NCBI GenBank assembly: GCA_030268105.1
Contig: BSDZ01000094.1
Location: forward strand, 4,250,501-4,314,500
Length of the DNA stretch: 64,000 bases
Direction of reading: 5' to 3'
From: Volvox africanus
Lineage: Eukaryota > Chlorophyta > Chlorophyceae > Chlamydomonadales > Volvocaceae
The notes beneath the pieces were generated by a model, which had not been told where the DNA came from, made no database searches, and saw nothing but the letters and a program-made list of their open reading frames with translations. Made by a program: the position numbers and the translations under genes. This document shows positions 1 through 10,800 of this stretch, one piece after another; the stretch's first letter is position 1; each line of letters opens with the position of its first letter.

Positions 1-2323
1 TTGCTGTTGCCGTAGCCTTTGGGGTGCACGTCCCGCCAGTCATCCCAAGCTCGCTGCCTAGCCTTATCCTCCGCGTCCTCTTCATCGCTGTCCAGAGCCG
101 CCTGCATGGAGCAACCAGGACTTGAGTGAACCTCCAGAACAGGCACACCGGGACTTAACCAATTTGGGACGAAAAAGATAACGACCAGTAGAAGAAGATA
201 ACTGCCGCTGAAAATTCCACTATGGCAGGTATTTATTGAGGCCATTGATCTTGATAGCTACAGTTACTATTAGTACAATTACTTCGTCCCACCTGTAACC
301 ACATCGTAATATTTTGTGCACTGTGCCGTATCCTCCCAAAAACCACACATACCGCAGCTATCTCACAGCACTGTAGTCCACAAGGACCGACCCCCGACTC
401 GCTCAGATCAGTAATCCCACGCACCCGCCTCTGCCGCTCCTTCTCCTCCTGCCGCCTCTGCCGCTCCTCACGCTCCATCGCCTCACGGCCCTCAATCTCG
501 CCCGCCTGCTCTACTGTCATCGTTGGCAGCATGTGGCCTGGCTTGAATACCTGCGGAATGCGAAGGCGGGTGGCGGTGGCAATGATGCTTCCCAGACCGC
601 ATGTGCTTGTATATGTGTATGTGTATATGTGTATGTGTATATGTGCATGGAGCAGTTATCTAACGGGTCAGGCAGTATATGAGAAATATACTGCCAAGAG
701 TGAGACAGGGTACGGCGCTCTGCTGCTGAACTCCCTCGCTCGTCCAGCAGCAGAGCGCCGTACCCTGTAGAACAATTTGCAGGATATTTCAAGTAGACGA
801 CTGAATCGTGAGAGAGCGGGTTTACTCCGATGGCCGGTTCTGAGGTACCCGTGCAATATCGCTGCACAAAGCAGATATACTTAAGTGCATCTCATTCTCA
901 CTCATTACATGTCTCACACCGTTTCGTATGTGATATATTTGCATCGAATATTCGGGTACTGAGGCCCCGCCAGTGGAAGGAATGTGTGTATGTGTATTGT
1001 GTATGTGTATATGTGTGTGTATGTGTGCGCACTGCGGCACAGGCGCACGCACGGCGTTTCACTGAAGCGGTACATTGGCTGCATAGAACCGCTCTCTGAC
1101 GTACCGAAGATGCAACAGCTTGGCGGCAGACACACACACACACACACACACATCGTACAGAAGGCGAACGCGTATTAACATATTCATAAGCAGACAAACT
1201 GACAAACTAACAGTAAAACCCGCCTCCGTTGTCGGCCTACCAGCCCCTTCCCAAGGCGGCCATAACCGCATGCCACACCCTCCCCACTCCCTAACTGCCG
1301 ACGACACCGCAGCAAGCCCTTTATCAGGTTTTACATCCCTACTCGGCCTCTACATTCCCCCACCATCATATACCCCTTGCCTGCCACCCCGACCCACATC
1401 CTGCCGCATCTGCTCCCGCCACCCCGACCAACATCCTGGCGCATCTGCTCCCGCCGCCCCGACCCACATCCTGCCGCATCTGCTCCCGCCGCTTCCCATC
1501 CAGATCCCGACAGATGGTTCGAAGCCGCGCCATCAGCTCCGCCTTCTCCGCTGCGCCGGGCCCACCGTTGCAGTCGACATCGCCACCACCGGGGCGGGCA
1601 TTGCCAGAGGAAGAGGACGGCCCCGGTCCTGCGGCTGCTGCTGCCTCTCGCTCCGCTGCGTGCTGCAATAACTCCCCCTGCAGAGGGCGGTCATGTCAGC
1701 TTACATCTACCTCCATCGTCCATGCGAAGGGGCTGCTGCTGCAGCAGCAGCAGAAACAACCCCTCCCCGGACTGGAACAAGGAATAACAGGCGTGCAAGT
1801 CCTCTTGAAAGGCCACCAACCAACAAACCAACCAACCCCACACACACGATATACTCAGGGAAAGTGCCGCGCGTGTGACGCGAGCTTCACTGCCGGCATA
1901 ACCCCTCTCCGTGCAGCAAAACGATTGATGATTCCGCTAACCTCCCTTGCTGGATACCAGGCCCCAGAAAGGCTTCCCAGTGTGAGCACCTCGTCTCTGC
2001 AGCTGAGTGTGTTTCGTTGCGGGGACCCTTCCGGGCAGGACCTCCAGGCATCTCCTAACCTCCTGCGCCAACCCCCGAAACCTACCATCACCGGCAGCAT
2101 CCCCAAACGTAAAACTCTTACGCCTTGCGCAAACACTGTCGCCTCGTCCGTTGCGTACCCCACTCCCATACTCATGAGACCTCCACCAGATCTCCATGCA
2201 CCGAAGGCCTTATCAGTATGGTAGTCCGTCGCCGAACGATAGGGTGCTACATACTGGAAGTCCCCCCGGGTGGCCGTGGGTCCTCGGCGCCGCCGCCTTG
2301 CCAGCCACACTGTCTTCCCGAGT

Positions 2324-2354
<31 letters not shown>

Positions 2355-3915
2355 TCTTTCCCTCTCCCTCTCCCTCTCCCTCTCCCACTTCTTGACTTGC
2401 CTCCTGTCTTATTGACCCTTGCAAGTCCAGCGCCTGCAAAACTGCCAGCTCCACACGCCACACCCACAGCCTTCGCTCCTCCTCCTCATCCAGTGCTCCG
2501 CAGACGCCGCCACTTCCTCCTCCTCCTCCACTTGCGGCAGCAGCTGAGCTAGCGCCCAACGAGGCAAGTGTGGCCGCATCTGCAGACCCTGACGCGGTGG
2601 TGCCGGAGGCCCTGAGGCCGCCGCTGCACCCCCCATCCTGTTGACGAGGGCGGCAGGAGCGTGGGATACCGGTGCTTCAGAGCCGTTCCCTCCCATGGCA
2701 TATCTGAATCATCGAGAGTAATGGGTCGGCCACCAGCCCGCTCCGAAATCATAATGTTGCTACTTAGCCAAGAATAAAAAAATTGGCTGTGAGCATAAAA
2801 CTGATAAAAATAATTTACTGTTTTAGCCAGCAATATCACATTTATTACCCTGAGGCAACTGGTCTCGAAGTTTCGTCTATTGATTGCACTGGTTGGCTGA
2901 TGGTTACATGCACGCACCTCCCGCTCCTGCGCTGCTGCTGCTAGCCGCCGTGCCTCCAGCGCCCCAAGTGCTGCATTCAAAGACTTTTCCCGCTTAAACT
3001 TTTCCACCTATCCGCGGGAAGATGTGGGCGTGTAGACAAGAATGTGGCGTAGGCAGTACTTTTGGCAACGGAAGGGGTGACGGCGATGGTAACGGAGGTG
3101 ATGGTGGTCATGATGGCGGTGGGAGGTGCCTTAAGCACAACATGAGTCCATGAGGATGCCGTACCTTGTAGGTTCGCTTTGCCGCAGGATCCATAGCCCC
3201 CGTTCCGGCGGCTGCAGCCTCATACACCGTCTGCCCCAATGCGCCGAGGAGGTCGTACTGCTCGCACCTATGCGCAATGGGTCCCGATGATAACCGCCCA
3301 TTAGCTGGTTTTCCGGATAGGCCAAAACATGCGCGGGCGGATTCATCGGCGTGCGTGTCTTGTGTGCGTGCAATATTTCGGGTGTTGTGGTTGCTGTTGC
3401 TGGAAGGAGGCCGGACCGCAGAGGCGACAGGCAGCGGAGCGCGAGCGACCTTCGTAACGTATGTGTGCTTGTATGTGTGTATGTATGTGTATGTATGTGT
3501 GTGTATGTGCGTATGTGTGATGCTGCAGCACTCGCCTCTGCAGGAATGTTCGAAGAGCGGCCGCAGCGCGATTAACATCTATCAGGCGGGTAGCGCTGGC
3601 GTTTATGTCGCCGTCAATACGCACGGGCGCCGCCGACAGAAGGCTGCCGAGGTAGAACGGCACCAGTATGTACTTAATATCCGCCGTCGCAAGATCATCC
3701 CTGTCCTCGTTTGAGCTGAAGACGCCCAGAGACTCAACTACAGAATGTGTGCGGGAGATGAGTGCAATCGCGGAATCAATCAGATCTAAGTCCTTAGAAG
3801 CCACCAAGCGGTCTTGCTGTGCGTAGACTGCATAGCATCCACTGTAGAGCACAGACAAGGGCGGCCCTCCTTCCCAATTGGGGTTAGAAATTAGCATTGT
3901 GCGCAATTCCTCCAT
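1..3915 (-). CDS. TAP46: TAP46/TAP42/IGBP1-type PP2A regulatory protein (3' end cut by window)
   Basis: Seven exons on the minus strand: 3915-3536, 3267-3165, 3007-2918, 2637-2389, 1677-1468, 550-425 and 101-1. All phases agree and give about 420 residues, close to the family's usual 350-410. Visible landmarks are LGVFSSNEDRDDLATADIKY followed by ILVPFYL in exon 1, FKREKSLNAALGALEARR in exon 3, DEEEERRLWVWRVELAVLQA in exon 4, VFKPGHMLPTMTVEQAGEIE in exon 6, and the C-terminal WDDWRDVHPKGYGN. These match the order of conserved blocks in plant TAP46 and animal IGBP1, which bind the catalytic subunits of PP2A, PP4 and PP6 and act in TOR signalling. The start is the ATG at 3915, about 60 residues before the FSSNE block. 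The first intron needs a GC donor (3535) to keep frame. Exon 4 carries a Gly/Ser/Ala-rich insertion. It is divergently transcribed from the next gene. Confidence 0.93.
671..768. repeat. Two adjacent perfect hairpins inside a TAP46 intron
   Basis: A 10-bp perfect inverted repeat (671-680 and 686-695, 5-nt loop) is followed 9 nt later by a 24-bp perfect inverted repeat (705-728 and 745-768, 16-nt loop). Both lie in the intron between exons 5 and 6 of the TAP46-like gene. They may be a foldback mobile element remnant or a structured RNA element; nothing in the sequence decides between these. Confidence 0.9.
1391..1495. repeat. 35-bp tandem repeat, three copies, spanning a splice donor
   Basis: Units are 1391-1425, 1426-1460 and about 1461-1495, with only a few substitutions between them. 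On the minus strand each unit contains a GGAT/GTGGGT (or GTTGGT) splice-donor-like site, so the exon 5 donor of the TAP46 gene at 1467 is repeated twice downstream at 35-bp spacing. Confidence 0.9.
2328..2386. repeat. CTCTCC-type simple repeat at an intron 5' end
   Basis: A run of CCCTCT units on the plus strand lies immediately after the TAP46 exon 4 donor (minus strand gtgggagagg). The intron therefore opens with a purine-rich GAGAGGG tract of about 60 nt. Confidence 0.9.
3460..3520. repeat. TG/TATG microsatellite in TAP46 intron 1
   Basis: Alternating TGTATG repeats. Similar tracts occur at about 600-650, 978-1030, 1129-1152, 9058-9150 and 37675-37730. They account for several spurious Cys/Val- or His/Thr-rich reading frames and help mark these stretches as intronic or intergenic. 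Confidence 0.9.
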
Positions 3916-4832
3916 AGTTGTCTCAAGTAAAAAGCAACTGATAACGCTTGTTGAGGCTTGTGTGATGATACGCGGCCCAAAGTATTAACCTGCAATAGTA
4001 AAACGTTAACAGAGATCGATATGTGGATTACTGCATACTGTATTTACAACAAGATTTGACACCTGCTGAAATGTGCATTGAGTAACGTTTAAATACACTT
4101 CTCAGGATAGGCAAGCATCGCGAACCGTCCCGATAACGGTTGCATCAACCACCTAGGTTGCTTCCTTCACGTCGACGCATCACTAACCTTGTTGACTTCT
4201 GACTTTCTTACGATATGACATTCTTTGACATTGACGACTAATAATGTTTTCCCGCTCTGAAAGCCTGCAATTAGAGCCTACGCCCAGCAGAGCAACCTAC
4301 GAGTAGACTTCTATGTAGAACAGCTTGGGTCAGACATCGTATTAAGTCGGCTGGGTGGGATTGGTGTTTTTTTTGTAATCGGTCGCCATTCGTCGTTTGC
4401 GAAGTAGTTGTGAAGCCCGCGGAAATATGATTTTCCACTTTTCCTAAGGTTGTGGGTCGTCATCATGTCAATTACGTTGAAAAATATTTGGCGATTTTTC
4501 TTGCTTTAGATAATCCTACGGAGGTTGGGATGATTATGGGAATGGCTTGAACCGCGTGTGCGATGCGTCATGAACACGCAGTAATGATACTCTGATTGCC
4601 AACTTTTACTCTCCATCTCGCATGGTTATGACTGGCTAGGGGCTGGGGTTGCTCCCTGCAAAAGCTCTCGAACCTCTACCAGCATTAGTCGCCTGGCTAC
4701 GGGTTTTGCTGTTTTGGTTGTCATTTATTGCCGCCTGGATCTATCTCATCTCCAGGCTCCGGCCCAAGGGCCGGTTGTTAGTCCACGAGCGGCGGTCAGC
4801 GCCAAGCCGCCTGCTCCTTCCCGCTCAAAAGT
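3916..4832. promoter_or_regulatory. Divergent intergenic region, probable bidirectional promoter
   Basis: About 0.9 kb separates the start codon of the minus-strand TAP46-like gene from the first ATG of the plus-strand PHD-like gene. It is lower in GC than the flanking exons. I see no convincing coding sequence and no clear TATA box. The regulatory role is inferred from the head-to-head arrangement alone; a 5' untranslated exon of the plus-strand gene could also lie here. Confidence 0.5.
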
Positions 4833-7800
4833 ATGTTGCAGCCTGGACACGGCCTCGGGAGCGCCGTCTTGCCGGGCTCGGCGCCAACCACGGGCCTTCA
4901 ACTTCCCCCACACCAACACGACTGTCCGAGCCATGCTGCCCATCAGCAATTCCAGAACCAGTCAGCCTTCGCATACACACCTATCAATGGACCGGGCCCA
5001 CCTCATCTGCTGGTTCCGGGTTCAGGAGACCACGGTAGCACTGGCATCGTCTCTGGCACTGTAGTTGTAGAGCAGCATCTTGCCAACAGCAGCGGCAACG
5101 CTGCAGCCGCTGCTGCCGCTGTGCCGACCGCTTATCACTCGACCGGCGAGGAGGGTGGCGAGTGCCTATCCCCTGGGCCACACTATCACGTTCCTTGGCC
5201 GCACCACATTGAGCGGTACCGGCAACTTATTGACCGGTTTGGGTTGCGGGAGCGGCTTAGCCACCCCGATGTGGAGCCCGTATTCATCAAGGTGGGTCGT
5301 CATGAAGGCTGGTCAGTGGTAGGCCGTTCGTCGTGTTGGGCCACACGATGGGTCGCGATCTAGGTCGGCGTAATTCCCATGTGGGTCAGTCGGCCCGTGG
5401 GTCGTGAAGAGACCTCTTGCTAGGCTTAAGGGAGGCGAAAGCTCCCTACGATACGTGAGTGACAGAGCCCTAAGCTGCGCTACAGCGGGACAGTGGGAAC
5501 GTAGCCGGAACGGGGAAACTATGTGCAACGTTTCGGTAGACAAGAGGCGCTGTGCGCGTGTGTTTGTGGCCCTCCCTTGCGATTGATTCCTGGGGTTGAG
5601 GTCAGGTCACATCTGGGGAGCATAGCTGGGGGGATGTTCTGGAGTTCCTAAGCTGGCACTGCGCTGCACTGCATTGCACCGCACGCGGCGGCGCCGGGAG
5701 CCTACATGCATCTTGTAAGGACGCAGCAGCAGCAACGGCAGTGATGGCCCTGGGTCAATCTTGCGCTCGAATGCGAAGCTGGCGCAAAGCATCCATTTAG
5801 GAGGAAGTGGCGGCGGATGGAGATCCAGCTTATGGCCGAAGACAAGGAAAGGGAGAAGCGAAGGAGGCTGGGAGGCAGCCGGCAGGGGCAAGCTGGGTTT
5901 GGGGGCGTTAAGTGCCCTAATCCAAATGGACGACTCAGCAGCCGCTCTGCGCAGTAGGTGTCTGTATGCCGCGCGTATGGCCTCCAGCAGAGCAACGTTT
6001 CACTACATACTTGAGCATTGTTGGCAGAAGTACAGGGTTTCCTATGCAGCAGTGCAACAGCTGCGGGGATTGTTGAGGGTCCAGGTGGACCACGAGGCGT
6101 GGACTCTGCGTTCGATCGACGGATCACAATTTCAGGGAGAGCGCTTGAAGGATGACGGAGTTTCCTACCAAAGTAGAAGGAGACGAAGCCGCGTGCATTG
6201 GTTTGATACGGCATGAGGCGGGCCACGACGAAGGGCCTAGGCGGCCTGGGGCAGCGAATCTCGGCGGCGAACGTACTGGCCACTGACACACAGCCAAACC
6301 CATTCGGGTCGTGCGGACGGGCTTTCACATGTATTGCATTCCACCGGCTTGTTAACCCTGTACCGCCCCCACCTCTCGTCCATGAATGCCACCGCCCCTC
6401 CCTTCTGCATGCACCGTTTGTTCCCGCGTAGTTGTTGCGGGTTATGGTATCGCTGTATCAACGCCCTTCCTCGCCACCATTACGTCCCGATTTAATTATT
6501 TTATTAAGCGCCTTTCCAGGTCCAACCGTTTCCATTCCTTGGCTGAATCCTGTAGAAGGTGGATATGGAGGACCTCGTGGAGGGACCCCCGGGGAAAGCG
6601 CGCGCGTGGCTGGTCAGCAGGCTGGTGGTGGATCACTGCCTGTACCGGCCCACCTGCAAAGTCAGGAAAGGCTTCTTGGTGCTAGAGTTCGAGGTGGGGA
6701 TGGGCACTGGGGCAGAGGGGACCGCTGCACAGGCCGCCGATGAGGAGTGTCGTGCATGAGAGGGGACTGAGAGGGAGGGGACTGAGGAGACGAAACCCTA
6801 ACCCAGGTCGGGGACTGGAAATGCAACGTATTTACATGAGCACGTGAGCACCATAGAACTTGCCTTGTTGGGGTTTTAGGTTTGCCAGACAGACGAGACA
6901 AGCCGGTTGCCGGGCTGCCAGGATTTCCTGGTGACGTTTAACGGGGAAATGTCTAAGGTTAAAGTTCCCTTAGTCTGAGAGAAATGGCAACCTGGCAACT
7001 AAACGTACTACAGCAGAGGAAGAAGGCAGGCCTGATCGGGCCAACGTGATGAACGTCGGTCTTGGTCGGTCTTGGTCCTTGTGACAGGTTCGTCGCCCTT
7101 CCCAAGTCACCATCCGGCTGCCGTTGCGATTCCGCGGGAAACGGGAGATATTAGCGGGAACTGATGCACGCCCGTGATAAATAAAAAATTTCATTCACTT
7201 CCCGGTCCCCACGACCAATCTTCGGCGATCGCTTGGCGACGCACGTGCGCAGGTGCTTTTCGTTGGCGGGGAGTCGATGCAGGTGGAAGTGGGATACAAA
7301 GACATACACGAGGATCCCACAGGTGGTGAGTGCTTGGGGTAAAGGGGCAGCGGAGTGGGGTAGGGTGGAAGAGGGAGGCATGGGGGAGCCGGCTCGCCAT
7401 TTCAATAGCCCGCTATTAATCCCTGATGCCTTACCATGATATAGGAAGTGCGCATGAGGTATCAGAGACACACACACGCACACCCTCACAGCACCCTGAT
7501 CTGAAGTCACCTGCTTCGTCTAAGGGTTTGCGGAGCTAAGGGTTTAGGGGTTTTCAAGGTTTGGTGGGCAGCACTTCAGCAGCTGGAGCCGCCACCCTAA
7601 GGCGCAAGATCCTCAACGCTGCAATATCGCTTTAGGGTGTGTGGTGTGGGTCTGACGCAAGCGCCCGCGTGCAAGCTGTGCTAGCGTACTTGGTGCATGT
7701 AACATATTGCATAGATGACCCGTGGGTCGCTGCATTCGGGTGCAGGGCGCTTTTACGTCGAACTCATGCTGCAGACCCTGCGCGCCAAGCTGCGGCTGCG

Positions 7801-10800
7801 GGATGAGATGCTGGTGTACCGCGACAAGGCCGAAAACCATTTCCAGGTGTGCATGTGTGTATGCATGTACACATGCGCGTTTGCTTTGCTACATGTAGGT
7901 CACGAGTAAGGGAAGCCAAGGGGCAGTCGTTTCTGCGTAATTGTATGTACGCGCCCTCTACATCTGAGCTGCTAGAGGGGGCAAAGTATAGTGCAACGTC
8001 AACCTTTATGCCAGCCTGTCTCCCACCCTTTACACGGCGATGCGTGCGTGGTGCTTATGGACCTCACGTCACATATGTCGGTTTCCTATCGGCAGGATGA
8101 TTTTAACCGATCCTTGATTGGGTTGGTGCGTCAGTTCTTTCGGTAACGTTCCCCACTTTCAACTTCACATCATTCCGACCGATTCCTCCTCTCGCGGCGA
8201 AGCTCCTTAAGCGGGATGGATTCTCTGCTTGATGGCTACTTCCAGCTCATCCCCAGGTGCACTCAACCATTTTGACGTCCCGCTCCGTCTTGATCTCCCG
8301 CTCAGCTCCGGAACCTCCGCAACCAACTCTTCGTTTCGCTCTGAGTCCTCTTCTTCCGTCCCCGGACTTCCTGGAATTCCTTCCTTTTAGGCGTCATGGC
8401 ATTCACACGCATATTGTATTCGCCGCCGCTACCCGCCTGCGATATCCCGGTGCAGATGCTGGTGCTTCCCAATGTGTGCGCCGAGTGTTTGACGCCCATT
8501 GCGGGGCGAGGTGAGAAGCGCACGAGGAAAGGGCCGACGGCGGAACGGAGCGGCTAGCGATAATCGACCATAGTGGTGACGGCGCGACCCATGGGTCAAT
8601 GATGCATGTATTTGATACTTGTTCGCGTGTATACGGGATTGGGTTAGGTAGGCTGCGTTCCTTCCCTCACAGGAACCCTCAGCCGGGCCTTGGGTGTCTT
8701 GTCTTGGGTGTATGGGGTAGTCAGCCGAGACATTTACAAGCATTACACTCCCGTGCCTCTCCTCCCTCCCGACCTCTCTGCCGCCACCATTGCCACTATT
8801 ACAGAGGACGAGGCACTTATCTGCGACAATTGTATGGACTTCGTGGATCCGGACTGCTGCGGAATGCAGTTGCACGATGGTGCGTACGTACGTGCGTGAG
8901 CTATGAACGAGCACGGGCCACGGCAACAGATAACAGACACTGACCTGTGGAAATGGTCAATCCGCGCATGTGTGTTATGTTTTAAGAGTATACATACGAC
9001 GATGGAGACATATACAACACTTCTAATGACAACACTAACGGAATAAAACAGTTTTACATGTGCACATATATGTGTTTATGTATATATGCGTGTCTGTATG
9101 TCTGTCCGCACATGTGTAAACGCTGTATATATGTATGTATATGCACAGACAGACACATAAGACGCGGATATCGTCTTCAAGGCGCACGTGTACTTCAAAC
9201 ATCACACGAAAGGCTTCGCTGCGCCATTTGCCGACCTTGCTGACCGTCAGCGGACGACGTCTGCGTCAGGACGGCAAGACGGCCCCGCGGAGCTGAGGCA
9301 TGCATCATGCGGAAATTTAGTCACCGCGTTTCGTCAAATTCGGCGCTTCCCGGGTCCCAATGTCCCAAAAATGTCGTGACAACTTCGTGGCAATTTTAAT
9401 CCTTTTAAAAAAAATTTCTGGCGGCGGAACAATTTATCCACTTCCAATACTTTCTTGGCGAATTTGAAATTTGACGAATTTAAAACTCCCGTCGTGGTTA
9501 TCGCGTCGTGGCCTGTATCCCAGTTGGTGACGTCTGGCTTTGCCGCTGGTGCCGAGACGCGGAATCGTGCAGCGAGATGACGCTGGAGGGAACGATCACG
9601 AAGACGCCGACCCTGAACCTCAATCAGGGGGCAGCTTTCGCTGAGCCCGACGTGGTGAGGGGACCGGAGCCACATGCGGATCAGGACCCGGATACCACCA
9701 CCACGTTGGCGACGTCGTCAGCGCTAGTCCGGGGCTGGCATGGGTGCAACGGTGGCAGTGGAGAGGGCGGTGGCGGCGGGGCGGGCGAGGTAAATCACGG
9801 TTGGGATGGGTTATGGTTTTCGCATGGCGTGGTGCAAGTAATATGATGGTTAACTTGAAAGTTCGGTGCCTCAATTCAAGGTTTTAATCAGAGTACGGGC
9901 TGAGCGCGGGGTTGGGTAGGCAGACTGTACCTTTGCTGAGCCTCCCCTGCATTTCACATATTGTCATATTCCAGGTTGTAGCTGCTCCTGCTGCTGAGGG
10001 CGCCTTGGCTTCGGAGCTGCACGCTGATGCGGACAGTGGGACCGATCGCCGTGGTGGTAAAGATGATGCGGAGATAAGAGCTGTGGAAGCAGCGGCAATG
10101 GTAGCAGCAGGTGCGGGGAGGGACGCCCTAAGGGACGAAGAGGCGGCCGAAGGTGGGTTTGTTTGGAGACGTGGAAACACCGCTTTTGCGCGAGTGTGAA
10201 TCTTTGTGGATTCGTGCCGAGAAGTTGGAAAGGAAGTGTGTGGCGGGGAAGGATCGATGTGAAGCCGAGCAAGCGAGTGAGTGCGTCCTAAACGTGGTTA
10301 AAATCTCTCATGCGGCGAACAGGGATCGCAGTAAAGGGCTTCGTTCAAGAAATGAATAATTTTATGCCCCCACCCGCTTGCCTGCGTGCTTGCCTGCTTG
10401 CTCGCTGCACGCGCGCGCTTTCCTCAGGCCATGCCGAAGCTATACCAGTGGCCGACGGTGCTGTGCGGCCTCCGGAAGTTGTGGGAACTGCAGCTGGCGC
10501 TGGAAAATCTTTGGCGGCGGCGACGGACACAGTCGCGTTGCCATCGTCGCCGCCAGCATTGGGGATGGCGCAGGTTCGGCCGCCGCCGCCGGCCGTGGAG
10601 GTAGCACCATTCGTGCCGCAGCTGGCTGACACACGAGAGCCTCTCCGACCACCACAGCAGCCGCTGGCACAATTGCAACCGCAGCAGCCGTTACACCTGG
10701 GCTCAGCCTTGCTGGTTCAACAGCACCAGGCGCAGCACTATCGGCGGGAACCGTCCCTGCCACCCCCGCCGCCGCCACCGCTGCCGCCGATACCGCCACA

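Noticed and set aside
1855..2559. 234-codon minus-strand frame
   Set aside because: Only 2389-2559 of it is coding (TAP46 exon 4). The rest runs through the 711-nt intron 4 and the GAGAGGG simple repeat.
5702..6328. 208-codon minus-strand frame
   Set aside because: Composition is irregular, no motif is seen, and it overlaps plausible plus-strand exon and intron sequence of the giant gene.
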